A stretch of 47,636 nucleotides of DNA from UMGS902 sp045580835 (GTDB lineage: Bacteria > Bacillota > Clostridia > Oscillospirales > CAG-272): contig JAZNOM010000052.1 of the NCBI GenBank assembly GCA_045580835.1, positions 1 to 47,636 on the forward strand. The letters are read 5' to 3'. The notes beneath the pieces are model-generated. The model had not been told where the DNA came from and searched no databases. It saw nothing but the letters and a program-made list of their open reading frames with translations. Positions 32,181 through 40,693 of this stretch are shown here, one piece after another (position 1 is the first letter of the stretch; each line of letters begins with the position of its first letter). The translations under genes and the position numbers were made by a program.

Positions 32181-32188
32181 GGTAAAAA

Positions 32189-32788
32189 ATGAAACTTTTA
32201 CTTGCATCACACAATAAGAAAAAAATTGCAGAGCTTCAGGCGCTTATGTTGACCGTTTCTCCCGATATTGAGGTTGTTTCTATGTCTGACATCGGTTTTA
32301 CCGATGAAATAGTTGAGGACGGTACAACTTTCGAAGAAAACGCTTTAATAAAATCGCGCACCGGCGCAAAGCTTGGATATATCACGGTTGCAGATGATTC
32401 TGGACTTATGGTAGATGCGCTTGCCGGCGCTCCCGGAGTTTATTCGGCAAGATATGCCGGCGAAGAGTGCGATAATGATAAAAATAATGAAAAACTGCTT
32501 GCAGAACTTTGCGGATTGCCGAAAGAGAAACGCGGTGCAAAGTTTGTATCGGTAGTTACATGTTCTTTTCCTGACGGCAGAGAGGATATAATCGTGCGCG
32601 GTGAATGCCACGGCAGAATTCTTGAAGATTATAGGGGCAACGGCGGTTTTGGGTATGATCCGCTTTTCTGGTATGAGCCAATGCAAAAGTCGTATGCAGA
32701 AATGACTGCCGACGAAAAAAACTCAATAAGCCACCGTGGAATGGCAATGCAAAAATTTGCAATTGAATTTGCAAAAATTAAGGTTTAA
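32189..32788 (+). CDS. rdgB: Non-canonical purine NTP pyrophosphatase (XTP/dITP diphosphatase)
   Basis: Cleans the nucleotide pool by hydrolysing ITP, dITP and XTP to monophosphates. The 199 residues begin with the family motif LLASHNKKKIAELQ and contain DGTTFEENALIKSR near 52, VADDSGLMVDALAGAPGVYSAR (quoted here only as DDSGLMVDAL) near 69, GGFGYDPLF near 150 and ISHRG near 180. The SD GAGGTAA overlaps the ftsY stop, indicating coupling. Confidence 0.96.
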   Translation: MKLLLASHNKKKIAELQALMLTVSPDIEVVSMSDIGFTDEIVEDGTTFEENALIKSRTGAKLGYITVADDSGLMVDALAGAPGVYSARYAGEECDNDKNNEKLLAELCGLPKEKRGAKFVSVVTCSFPDGREDIIVRGECHGRILEDYRGNGGFGYDPLFWYEPMQKSYAEMTADEKNSISHRGMAMQKFAIEFAKIKV

Positions 32789-32797
32789 GGATAAGAT

Positions 32798-33088
32798 ATG
32801 CTGACGAGTAAACAAAGAGCAAAGCTTCGCTCTATGGGAACTTCGCTTGATACCATTTTCCAGATTGGAAAAGGCGGAATCAGCGAAGAGACGGTAAAAC
32901 AAATTTCAAATGCGCTTGAAGCCAGAGAACTTATCAAGGCGCGTGTACTTGAAAACAGCGGCTATACCGCAAGGGAAGCTGCGGACGAAATATCAGAAGC
33001 CACAAGTTCGGATGTTGTAGCTGTAACCGGTACAAGATTTGTTTTGTACCGCGAATCAAAAACTAAAAAGAGGATCGAGCTCGATTGA
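32798..33088 (+). CDS. yhbY: YhbY-type CRM-domain RNA-binding protein
   Basis: A 96-residue protein with a single CRM domain, which binds pre-50S ribosomal particles. It begins LTSKQRAKLRSMG, then has FQIGKGGISEETVKQI near 22 (the GxxG RNA-binding loop) and ends VVAVTGTRFVLYRESK. ATG 32798 follows AAGGAT. The stop overlaps the nadD TTG start as TTGA. The yhbY-nadD-yqeK-rsfS order is widely conserved in Firmicutes. Confidence 0.93.
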   Translation: MLTSKQRAKLRSMGTSLDTIFQIGKGGISEETVKQISNALEARELIKARVLENSGYTAREAADEISEATSSDVVAVTGTRFVLYRESKTKKRIELD

Positions 33089-33705
33089 AAAAATACAAAA
33101 AGCTTGCCATGTTCGGCGGAACCTTTTCGCCTATACACAACGGGCATCTTGCGGCACTGAAAGCATATGCTGATGTTTTAAAACCCGATGCGGTATATAT
33201 TGTGCCTACTGCGATACCACCGCACAAAGTGCGCGAGGATTCTGCCGGTGATTCAGACAGGTTTACAATGATAAAACTTGCTGTTGAAGATTTAAAGTTA
33301 GATTGCGATATCGTAGTTTCCGATATTGAATTTAAGCGCGGTGGTAGAAGTTATACAGTGGATACCGTGAAAGCCTTTTTACACATTGCAGATGAAGTAT
33401 GCTTTTTTTGCGGAACGGATATGCTTTTAACGGTTGATAAATGGTATCGCCATGAAGAGTTGCTTAAAATAGCATCTATTGCATATATGCAGCGTGAGGA
33501 TGATTTGCGCTATGATGCCGCCGTAAGTACAAAGGCAAGAGAATTGAAAGAAAAATATGGCACAAGTATTATTGCGTTGCCGCCGATTTCAGATGAGATA
33601 TCATCAAGTATGATAAGGCAGGCGGTACACGGTGAAAAAGATATTTCAAAACTTGTGCCAAGAAAAGTTGCTGACTATATCGCCGAAAACAGGCTTTACA
33701 GATAA
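33085..33705 (+). CDS. nadD: Nicotinate-nucleotide adenylyltransferase
   Basis: Joins nicotinate mononucleotide and ATP to deamido-NAD in NAD synthesis. The 206 residues carry the nucleotidyltransferase motif FGGTFSPIHNGHL near 10 (HxGH form), VYIVPTAIPPHK near 38, DTVKAFLHIADEVCFFCGTD across 95-115 and the ISSSMIR motif near 170. The start is TTG 33085, overlapping the yhbY stop by four bases; GAGG lies ten bases upstream and no ATG fits before the motif. Confidence 0.95.
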   Translation: MKKYKKLAMFGGTFSPIHNGHLAALKAYADVLKPDAVYIVPTAIPPHKVREDSAGDSDRFTMIKLAVEDLKLDCDIVVSDIEFKRGGRSYTVDTVKAFLHIADEVCFFCGTDMLLTVDKWYRHEELLKIASIAYMQREDDLRYDAAVSTKARELKEKYGTSIIALPPISDEISSSMIRQAVHGEKDISKLVPRKVADYIAENRLYR

Positions 33706-33722
33706 TAGAAAGGGTGAATCGT

Positions 33723-34367
33723 GTGACAAGCAGTGAAAGGATTAATTCTTTGCGCGAGGTAATTGTAAGTCGCTTAGGTGACTTCCGTGCAAAGCATGTA
33801 CTTTCCACCGAAAGCGAAGCTGCATTGATTGCTGCTGAGTATTTGCCCGAAAAAACGGAAAAAGTAAGGATATCTGCACTTTTGCACGACATAACTAAAG
33901 AATATGACACTGAAAAGCAGTTGCAAATCCTTGCGGAATTTGGTATAATAGTCGACAATGCTACAATGCATTCTCCCAAGGTCATGCACGCCATGACTGC
34001 GGCACTTTTAATCCCAAGAGAGTTTCCCGAATTTGCCGATGATGAAGTAATTTCAGCAGTGAAAAATCACACCACCGGTCACGAGGATATGTCGCTTTTG
34101 GATACAATCATATATTTAGCCGATTATATTGAGCCGCTTCGTAAATTTGAGGATTGCAAAAAGCTCAGGGAGTATTTTTGGGGTGGACTTAATGGGTTGA
34201 AAACTCAAAAGGAAAAGCTTTTGCATCTATACAAAACTATGGTTTTGTCTTTTGATTTTACTATTGATAATCTAATAGCGGAACACAGCGTGATTGCATC
34301 TGATACATTTGCAGCGCGCAATGCGTTCATATTGAAATGTTTAAATGTTTCAGAGGAAATTTTATAA
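33723..34367 (+). CDS. yqeK: YqeK-type HD-domain hydrolase
   Basis: A 214-residue HD-domain protein; YqeK hydrolyses diadenosine tetraphosphate to ADP symmetrically. Metal-binding residues appear in the HD helix LLHDITKEYD near 56, HSPKVMHAMTA near 83 and VKNHTTGHEDMSLLDTIIYLADYIEP across 108-133 (partly quoted as LLDTIIYLADYIEP). GTG 33723 is the start: AAAGGG at 33709-33714 is its SD, and the in-frame GTG 33714 lies within that SD. The stop overlaps the next start as TAATG. Confidence 0.92.
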   Translation: MTSSERINSLREVIVSRLGDFRAKHVLSTESEAALIAAEYLPEKTEKVRISALLHDITKEYDTEKQLQILAEFGIIVDNATMHSPKVMHAMTAALLIPREFPEFADDEVISAVKNHTTGHEDMSLLDTIIYLADYIEPLRKFEDCKKLREYFWGGLNGLKTQKEKLLHLYKTMVLSFDFTIDNLIAEHSVIASDTFAARNAFILKCLNVSEEIL

Positions 34368-35926
34368 TGAACCAGCAAAACAAGACTAAACAATATAAGA
34401 AAGTGAACAAGAAGCCAAATAAAACTGGCGCAATGGTAGTTGCGATTTTTATGGCAGTGTTTGTGATCTTTGCGGCTATTTTGGGACTGTTTCTTTTTTC
34501 TAAGCCTGATATAAGCGGAAAAAGGGAAGAGAGCGATTATGTTGACTATCACACTGACGATGAAGGCAATAAATATATTACTTCAGTCAACGAGCATGGT
34601 GAAAACGTAAAAGTTGAGATTGATAAAATCGCTAAAGACAATCATTATAATTTCTTGGTTGTAGGTAAAGACAGAGCATATTTTAACACTGATGTAATTA
34701 TGCTGGCTTCTTTCGATACCGATACCGGAGCGGTTAGTCTTATGCAGATACCGCGTGATACGTATATTGAACTTGTCGATGATACGCGCCGTGTAAAAAA
34801 AGCTAATTCTTTGCTTGCTCATTTCTATAACGAAAGTTGGAGTGGTAATTACAAGAAAGACTTGGTTTCCGGCCTCGAAAAATTAAAGTCTACATTATCA
34901 GAGGTTTTTGGAGTTCCGATTGATTACTACGTAATGCTTGACTTAAACGGATTTGTAAACATTGTCGATGCAATTGGCGGTGTTGACATGTATGTCCCTA
35001 CCGACATGAAGTATAACGATCCTGAACAAGGACTTTATATCAATTTAAAAAAAGGCCAGCAGAACCTAAACGGTAATGAGGCAGAGCAGTTTATAAGATT
35101 CCGTAAAGGATACGTCAACGCAGACCTTGGTCGTGTTGACGCGCAGAAACTGTTTATGAGAGCGTTTATCGAGAAGATTCAAAAGAAGTTTAATGTAAAC
35201 ACTATTGTCAGTGTTGCAGAGCAACTTACTAAATATGTAACTACAGATCTTGAGATGAACGATATAATGTTCTTTGCAAAAAAAGCACTTTCGGTTGACA
35301 CCGAAAAGGTTGTAATGTCAACGATTCCGGGAGATTTGGCAGGCGCTTATTATGTTGCATCGCGTAGTGGAACATACGATGCCGTTAACACATACTTCAA
35401 CCCGTACAATATGCCTATAAAGCAGGAAAAATTTGACCCTAACGGCGGTTTGTACGACGAAGAGGGAACAAAGATTTATGCGGTATATACCGGTGACGAC
35501 AGTTTGCTTGCATATTACAATAGCGAGGATATAAAAATCCCACATGTTGTCACCACCGAGCAAACTACAGAAGAAGAGCCCCTTGAAACTACTGACATTA
35601 CAGAGATTATAGAAACAACAGTTCCGGATAGCGGAACTGTACATACAGGTACAGAGGAGTCGTTTGATACTACTGCCGTTGAAACAAGTGATGCTGAAAC
35701 AACAGATGAACCTTTTGAAACTACTATAGCGGTTACGGCAGAAATAACAATACCTGATGAAGACGCAGAAGCAACAGAAATAGTAACGGAGGAAACTTCT
35801 GTTATTACCGAAACCGAGGCTGAAACCTCTAAAGCGGTCGAAGAAACAACAGATGAAGTTGTGGTTACCGAAACAGCACAGCCTATTGTTGAAACAACCG
35901 CTCCCGAGGAAACTTCGGAAGATTAA
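34367..35926 (+). CDS. LytR-CpsA-Psr (LCP) family cell-wall glycopolymer ligase with Thr/Glu-rich tail
   Basis: LCP enzymes attach teichoic acids or capsule from lipid carriers to peptidoglycan outside the cell. The 519 residues have a basic N-terminus, one membrane helix (about 22-45), then the LCP domain from about 100 to 300 with LMQIPRDTYIELVDD near 125, FVNIVDAIGGVDMYV near 200 and FIRFRKGYVNADLGR near 245. From about residue 394 to the end the protein is almost all T, E, D, V, A and I with recurring ETT units and no anchor motif. ATG 34367 follows AGAGGAAA. Confidence 0.9.
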   Translation: MNQQNKTKQYKKVNKKPNKTGAMVVAIFMAVFVIFAAILGLFLFSKPDISGKREESDYVDYHTDDEGNKYITSVNEHGENVKVEIDKIAKDNHYNFLVVGKDRAYFNTDVIMLASFDTDTGAVSLMQIPRDTYIELVDDTRRVKKANSLLAHFYNESWSGNYKKDLVSGLEKLKSTLSEVFGVPIDYYVMLDLNGFVNIVDAIGGVDMYVPTDMKYNDPEQGLYINLKKGQQNLNGNEAEQFIRFRKGYVNADLGRVDAQKLFMRAFIEKIQKKFNVNTIVSVAEQLTKYVTTDLEMNDIMFFAKKALSVDTEKVVMSTIPGDLAGAYYVASRSGTYDAVNTYFNPYNMPIKQEKFDPNGGLYDEEGTKIYAVYTGDDSLLAYYNSEDIKIPHVVTTEQTTEEEPLETTDITEIIETTVPDSGTVHTGTEESFDTTAVETSDAETTDEPFETTIAVTAEITIPDEDAEATEIVTEETSVITETEAETSKAVEETTDEVVVTETAQPIVETTAPEETSED

Positions 35927-35936
35927 GGAGTATAAA

Positions 35937-36344
35937 TTGGAAGAAAAGAAGTTTGATTTAAATGAGCCACTTGGTCTTGCGCAGTTTTGCGTAAGCACTC
36001 TTGACAAGAAAAATGCATCCGATATTAAGCTTTTTAAAGTGGATGAACAGACGATCATCGCAGATTACTATGTACTTTGCTGTGGTCGATCGACTACACA
36101 TGTAAATGCACTTTCCGATGAAGTAGAATTTCAAACCGGCGAAAACGGCGTGCAGATGCTTCGCGTTGACGGCAGAGGCACAGGTACGTGGGTGCTTATG
36201 GACTACGGCTGTGTACTTGTTCATATTTTTACAAAGGATCAGCGCGAGTTTTATAAGCTTGAAAAACTCTACAACGAAGAAAATGAAATTGATATAAAAG
36301 AACTTTTGACTGGCATCGGCGAGCCGAAAGACAGCGAGGACTAA
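35937..36344 (+). CDS. rsfS: Ribosomal silencing factor RsfS
   Basis: Binds L14 on the 50S subunit and blocks joining to 30S when nutrients are low. The 135 residues include the family pattern CVSTLDKKNASDIKLFKV near 17, IADYYVLCCGRSTTHVNAL near 40 and WVLMDYGCVLVHIFTKDQRE near 85. TTG 35937 is chosen because AAGGAG (35925-35930) lies six bases ahead; the open frame extends to 35853 inside the LCP gene without support. rsfS-leuS adjacency is common. Confidence 0.94.
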   Translation: MEEKKFDLNEPLGLAQFCVSTLDKKNASDIKLFKVDEQTIIADYYVLCCGRSTTHVNALSDEVEFQTGENGVQMLRVDGRGTGTWVLMDYGCVLVHIFTKDQREFYKLEKLYNEENEIDIKELLTGIGEPKDSED

Positions 36345-36347
36345 ACA

Positions 36348-38762
36348 ATGAAGCATAATTTTAAAGAAATTGAATCAAAGTGGCAAAAAAGATGGGAAGA
36401 CGCACATGTTTTTGAGGCGTCCGAAGACTATTCCAAGCCGAAGTTTTATGGTCTTGTAGAATTCCCTTATCCCAGTGGTGCAGGTATGCACGTTGGACAT
36501 ATCAAGGCTTATTCCGGCCTTGAGGTGATTTCCAGAAAGAGAAGAATGCAAGGGTATAACGTTCTTTTCCCGATTGGTTTTGACGCATACGGTCTTCCCA
36601 CTGAAAACTATGCAATAAAGACGGGCATTCACCCAAGAAAAGTTACTGATAACAACATTGAAAAGTTTACCTCACAGCTTAAGCGTGTAGGTTTTTCGTT
36701 TGACTGGACGAGAGTAGTCGATACTACAGAAGAAGAATACTACAAATGGACACAGTGGATTTTCCGCAAGATGTTTGATGCAGGTCTTGTTTTCCGTGCA
36801 ACAACTCTTGTAAACTACTGCCCAAGCTGTAAAGTCGTTCTCTCTAACGAGGACTCGCAAGGCGGCAAGTGTGACATCTGTCACAGTGACATCGTTCAAA
36901 AATCCAAGGATGTTTGGTATCTTCGTATCACGGAATACGCGGATAAACTGTTGCAGGGGCTTGACAAGGTTGATTATCTTCCTAACATTAAGCTTCAGCA
37001 AGAAAACTGGATTGGCCGTTCCGAGGGCGCATTTGCAAACTTTAAGCTTGCACTTGGCGGTGCCGAAACCGATGATAGCCTTCGCATATACACAACACGT
37101 CCTGACACAATGTTTGGCGTAACCTTTATGGTTATCGCGCCTGAACATCCTATTATTGAAAAGTATCGCGATAGAATTGCTAACATTGCTGCACTTGATG
37201 CTTACAAGGAAGAATGTGCAAAGAAGACAGAATTCGAGCGTACCCAGCTCGTTAAGGATAAGACCGGTGTCTGCATTGACGGACTCTCTGCAGTAAATCC
37301 TGCAAACGGAAAGCAGATTCCGATTTATATTTCTGACTATGTTATGATGGGATACGGTACCGGCGCTATTATGGCAGTTCCTGCACATGATGAACGTGAC
37401 TACGAGTTCGCAAAGAAGTTCGGTGTTGATATAATCGAAGTTATAAAGGGCGGCGACATCTCCAAAGAAGCATATACAGGCGACGGTGAAATGGTTAACT
37501 CCGAATTCCTTAACGGTATTACCACAAAGAAAGAAGCCATTGCAAAGATGCTTGAATACCTCGCAGAAAAGGGCTGTGGAGAAAAGGGCGTGCAGTATAA
37601 GATGAAGGACTGGGCGTTCAACCGACAGCGTTATTGGGGAGAAGCTATTCCGATTGTTCACTGTGAAAAGTGCGGTATGGTGGGTGTTCCTTATGAGGAA
37701 CTCCCGCTTCGCCTTCCGCATGTCGACAACTTTGCTCCCGTCGAAGGGGGCGAAAGTCCGCTTGCTAAAATTGATTCTTATGTAAATTGCAAGTGCCCCA
37801 AGTGCGGCGGCGATGCAAAGCGTGAGACAGATACAATGCCGCAGTGGGCCGGTTCTTCGTGGTATTTCTTAAGATACTGTGATGCGCATAATACTGATAT
37901 GTTTGCCTCAAAAGAAGCGCTTAATTATTGGCTTCCCGTTGACTGGTACAACGGTGGTATGGAGCATGTAACACGTCACCTTATCTATTCGAGATTTTGG
38001 CATAGATTCCTTTATGATATCGGTGCAGTGCCGGTTGACGAGCCTTATGCAAAGAGAACCGCTCAAGGTCTTATTCTTGGCCCTGACGGCGAAAAAATGT
38101 CCAAGTCAAAGGGTAATGTAGTTGACCCCAACGATGTAGTTGACCAGTATGGTGCAGATGTACTTAGAGTGTACACGCTCTTTATGGGTGACTATGCTTC
38201 GGCTGCGCCTTGGAGCGAAAGCTCTGTTAAGGGTGTAAAGCGTTTCCTCGACCGCGTTGCAGGACTCTGCGACCTGGCAAAGGGCGAGGGTGTAACCGCT
38301 AAACTTGAATCCTCCTTCCATAAGACTATTAAGAAGGTTTCTGAAGACATTGAAGATATGAAGTTCAATACCGCGGTTGCGGCAATGATGAGCCTTATCA
38401 ACGAGATCTACGAGGTAGGAACTCTTACAAATGACGAACTTGGTATTTTTGCAAGGCTTCTTTGCCCCTATGCCCCGCATCTGTGTGAGGAAATTTGGGA
38501 AATGCTTGGCAACACTGAGCTTTGCGCAATTGCACCTTGGCCTGAATATGATGAGGCAAAGACAGTGGATAGCACCATTGAAATTGCTCTTCAGGTCAAT
38601 GGTAAGCTTCGCGGCACAATCATGGTTGCCGCTGGTTTATCCAAGGATGAAATCCTTGCACTTGCCAAAGCTGACGAGAAGATTAGCGGTATGATTGAGG
38701 GCAAGACAATCGTTAAAGAAATCGTTGTTCCTAATAAAATTGTAAATATTGTTGTAAAATAA
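36348..38762 (+). CDS. leuS: Leucyl-tRNA synthetase
   Basis: A class I synthetase that charges tRNA-Leu. The 804 residues hold the HIGH-type motif AGMHVGHIKAY near 45, a zinc-type cluster CPSCK with CDIC near 160-180, the CP1 editing domain (IYTTRPDTMFGVTFMVIAPEH quoted as TTRPDTMFG, near 245), and the catalytic KMSKSKGNVVDP near 583. The anticodon-binding and C-terminal domains complete a typical length. ATG 36348 follows GCGAGGA, three bases behind rsfS. No T-box or strong terminator is seen around it, so it is the distal gene of the smc operon. Confidence 0.97.
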   Translation: MKHNFKEIESKWQKRWEDAHVFEASEDYSKPKFYGLVEFPYPSGAGMHVGHIKAYSGLEVISRKRRMQGYNVLFPIGFDAYGLPTENYAIKTGIHPRKVTDNNIEKFTSQLKRVGFSFDWTRVVDTTEEEYYKWTQWIFRKMFDAGLVFRATTLVNYCPSCKVVLSNEDSQGGKCDICHSDIVQKSKDVWYLRITEYADKLLQGLDKVDYLPNIKLQQENWIGRSEGAFANFKLALGGAETDDSLRIYTTRPDTMFGVTFMVIAPEHPIIEKYRDRIANIAALDAYKEECAKKTEFERTQLVKDKTGVCIDGLSAVNPANGKQIPIYISDYVMMGYGTGAIMAVPAHDERDYEFAKKFGVDIIEVIKGGDISKEAYTGDGEMVNSEFLNGITTKKEAIAKMLEYLAEKGCGEKGVQYKMKDWAFNRQRYWGEAIPIVHCEKCGMVGVPYEELPLRLPHVDNFAPVEGGESPLAKIDSYVNCKCPKCGGDAKRETDTMPQWAGSSWYFLRYCDAHNTDMFASKEALNYWLPVDWYNGGMEHVTRHLIYSRFWHRFLYDIGAVPVDEPYAKRTAQGLILGPDGEKMSKSKGNVVDPNDVVDQYGADVLRVYTLFMGDYASAAPWSESSVKGVKRFLDRVAGLCDLAKGEGVTAKLESSFHKTIKKVSEDIEDMKFNTAVAAMMSLINEIYEVGTLTNDELGIFARLLCPYAPHLCEEIWEMLGNTELCAIAPWPEYDEAKTVDSTIEIALQVNGKLRGTIMVAAGLSKDEILALAKADEKISGMIEGKTIVKEIVVPNKIVNIVVK

Positions 38763-38783
38763 AACAAAAATTTTATTTTTCTC

Positions 38784-38812
38784 TTGACTTTTTTCGGCAG
38801 AGAAGATATAAT
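38784..38812 (+). promoter_or_regulatory. Strong sigma-A-type promoter of rpsU
   Basis: TTGACT (38784-38789) and TATAAT (38807-38812) are 17 bases apart. Transcription would begin near 38819, leaving a leader of about 49 bases before rpsU. Confidence 0.85.
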
Positions 38813-38828
38813 AAAGTGTATTTGTTTG

Positions 38829-38845
38829 TTGAGCGGTATGCTCAA
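38829..38845 (+). other. Small hairpin in the rpsU leader
   Basis: TTGAGC (38829-38834) pairs with GCTCAA (38840-38845) around GGTAT. It forms near the 5' end of the predicted rpsU transcript, just ahead of the GGGGAGGG SD at about 38852-38859. It could stabilise the mRNA or be a small regulatory element. Confidence 0.4.
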
Positions 38846-38867
38846 TGGCGAGGGGAGGGAAAATTAA

Positions 38868-39044
38868 ATGGCAGAAGTCAGAGTTAAAGAGAACGAGTCT
38901 CTTGACAGCGCTCTTCGCCGCTTTAAGCGTCAGTGTGCAAGATCCGGTGTACTCACTGAGCTCCGTAAGAGAGAGCACTATGAGAAGCCCAGCGTAAAGC
39001 GCAAGAAGAAGTCTGAGGCTGCGCGCAAGCGTAAGTACAAGTAA
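38868..39044 (+). CDS. rpsU: 30S ribosomal protein S21
   Basis: A 58-residue basic protein of the small subunit that contacts the 3' end of 16S rRNA near the anti-SD. The sequence runs AEVRVKENESLDSALRRFKR at the start, then a middle LTELRKREHYEKPS and the basic end RKRKYK, all classic S21. ATG 38868 follows GGGGAGGGA. It has its own promoter and terminator, so it is a single-gene unit. Confidence 0.97.
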   Translation: MAEVRVKENESLDSALRRFKRQCARSGVLTELRKREHYEKPSVKRKKKSEAARKRKYK

Positions 39045-39056
39045 TTATCAAAAAAA

Positions 39057-39085
39057 CAGGGAAGCAAAAGCTTCCCTGATTTTTT
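39057..39085. terminator. Bidirectional terminator after rpsU
   Basis: CAGGGAAGC (39057-39065) pairs perfectly with GCTTCCCTG (39070-39078) around AAAA and is followed by A and seven T. The A run before it (39050-39056) lets it also serve the converging gene at 39085-39531. Confidence 0.92.
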
Positions 39086-39531
39086 TATACTAATGCTTGC
39101 TTTGCAAGGTATTTACCTTGCGAGATAAATTTTTCATCAACAGAGTTTTCAAATATCATTGTTCTTTGTTTGAAGAAGGGAACAAGCCCTTCCCATATGT
39201 CTTTATCTTCACCGATAAAGCCGACGGCACTTGCTTCTTCGGATTTAATCTTCTTTGCTACTTCTGTAATTTCCGGATTGTGTGTAAATAAGGTTACGTA
39301 ATCCTCGTCTATTCTGGTAGAAAAATGCTCGTCATAGTAGCGGCGGCGTATCGAGCGCTCGAAGTATGTAAGCGCAGTTAGCGCAGTTTGAAGAATTACT
39401 TTATTCATGTCTGTTTCTTCACTTTTTCCAAAGCGTTTGTATACCATAAAATCCTGATGATTGTAAAAAGCATATGACCAACCGATTTTGCCGCTTTCTT
39501 GTACGGTCTCAACATAAAGTCTGTATACCAT
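39085..39531 (-). CDS. RNase H-fold-like protein lacking catalytic residues
   Basis: A 148-residue protein without an obvious named family. By eye its order of blocks follows RNase HI: VYRLYVETVQESGKIGWSYAF aligns with strands 1-2 (quoted partly as GKIGWSYAFYN), MNKVILQTALTALTYFE with helix A, YVTLFTHNPEITEVAKKI with strand 4 and helix B, and DIWEGLVPFF with helix D. The four acidic catalytic positions appear replaced (E8, N43, H84, K140), so nuclease activity is unlikely. ATG 39531 follows AAAGGAG and is two bases from the FkbM gene stop, so the two are co-translated. The function may be nucleic-acid or protein binding. Confidence 0.5.
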   Translation of the reverse strand: MVYRLYVETVQESGKIGWSYAFYNHQDFMVYKRFGKSEETDMNKVILQTALTALTYFERSIRRRYYDEHFSTRIDEDYVTLFTHNPEITEVAKKIKSEEASAVGFIGEDKDIWEGLVPFFKQRTMIFENSVDEKFISQGKYLAKQALV

Positions 39532-39533
39532 GA

Positions 39534-40616
39534 TTAACTCCTTTTAATTGCATATAAATTTATATCCCACGCAGGTACATATTCAAATCTCCGTAAATAA
39601 AGCGAGTATTCCGGAAAAAACTCGTTTATAAGAAGCGGGAGTGTAAACAAATCTTCGCTTCGGTGGTACAACGAAACAAGCATGTCGGGCAGTGATGCTC
39701 TGATAGTTTTTGCGGAGCCGAGTATAGCTTCTTTTTCTGCGCCTTCAACGTCATATTTGATGTAGTCAGCAGTAACATTTAAACTATCTACTGTGTTTAA
39801 TTCAACAGTTTCGCTTTTTTTGAAATTCTGTATGCCAATCGCCGAATTTCTGTTGCCGCCAACGGTAAATTCTGCAATGGATTTTTTATCCCAGGTGCCA
39901 AAATTCAAAGGTATAACTTTTGCATTGACTTCGTTTTCTGCGTATGCTGATAGTTTTTTATAGTTTTTTCTATCAGGCTCAATTGCATAAATTTTGGAAG
40001 CGTTTTTGCAGTCTGAAATGAATTTTTTAGCAGTGTCACCGTTATAGGCACCGCAGTCGATAAATGTTTTGTATCGGTCAAAATCAAGCAGTTCTTTTTC
40101 ACATTCCGGCAAACTTACGGCATTTCTTAAATGAGATATGTTTCCGGTAATTTTAAATCTGATAATATTTGCGTATAATTGTTTTGATTCTTCGTCAGCG
40201 AGTAAGTTATATACTTTCTCAAATTTGTCAAAGTTTTCTTTGTAAAAGTCAAGTGTGAAAAGCGTTTCGCCGCTCACCGGAACATCAGGTGCATATAGCT
40301 CATTGTTATCAGCGATGGCGTATATATTATTTAAAACTTCAGGCAGAGAAGAGCCGAAAGAAACAACTACAATAAAATCGGTATATTTTTCCTTGATGGC
40401 AGAGAATGATAAAACTGTTTTGCCGTGAAAAGCTTGTCCGCGAACAAAACCGTCACTTGCAAAGAAGTCTGCCACTTCTATTCCAAATTTTTCAAATACG
40501 GTGAGTATTTTATCTGCACCGTTGCCCATGCCGTACATCACAATTGGCTTGCTTTGTGAGGCAAGATAGTGCCACATGTCGCAATTGAATTCAGAATAAT
40601 GTGGAAGTGCGGCCAT
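39534..40616 (-). CDS. FkbM family SAM-dependent methyltransferase
   Basis: A 360-residue protein in two parts. Residues about 20-110 form a nucleotide-binding-like domain (PIVMYGMGNGADKIL, then FIVVVSFGSS) similar to those found ahead of sugar-modifying enzymes. From about 185 comes the FkbM methyltransferase: FIDCGAYNGDTAKKFI is the SAM loop, IYAIEPDRKNYKKL the acidic motif, and DYIKYDVEGAEKEAILGS the family hallmark near 285. FkbM enzymes usually O-methylate sugars or polyketides; the substrate here is unknown. GGAGG lies 12 bases before ATG 40616. It is the first gene of a two-gene unit. Confidence 0.88.
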   Translation of the reverse strand: MAALPHYSEFNCDMWHYLASQSKPIVMYGMGNGADKILTVFEKFGIEVADFFASDGFVRGQAFHGKTVLSFSAIKEKYTDFIVVVSFGSSLPEVLNNIYAIADNNELYAPDVPVSGETLFTLDFYKENFDKFEKVYNLLADEESKQLYANIIRFKITGNISHLRNAVSLPECEKELLDFDRYKTFIDCGAYNGDTAKKFISDCKNASKIYAIEPDRKNYKKLSAYAENEVNAKVIPLNFGTWDKKSIAEFTVGGNRNSAIGIQNFKKSETVELNTVDSLNVTADYIKYDVEGAEKEAILGSAKTIRASLPDMLVSLYHRSEDLFTLPLLINEFFPEYSLYLRRFEYVPAWDINLYAIKRS

Positions 40617-40693
40617 AACTTTTTAACGCCTCCTTGATTTTTCTTTTTATGTATGTTAAACTCAATTTATAATAATGAAAGGAATTTAATAAT

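Noticed and set aside
35548..35923. Tandem DNA repeat in the LCP tail
   Set aside because: The repetition is at the amino-acid composition level (Thr/Glu); the DNA units are too irregular to define a true tandem repeat.
36672..37721. A 349-codon open frame on the minus strand opposite leuS, and a 289-codon one opposite topA (23151-24020)
   Set aside because: Both lie wholly inside highly conserved genes, lack SDs, and their translations are cysteine- and asparagine-rich without domains, as is typical of coding shadows.
38763..38783. Terminator directly after leuS
   Set aside because: Only an AT stretch (AAAATTTTATTTTT-like) is present, without a GC stem; I do not call it.
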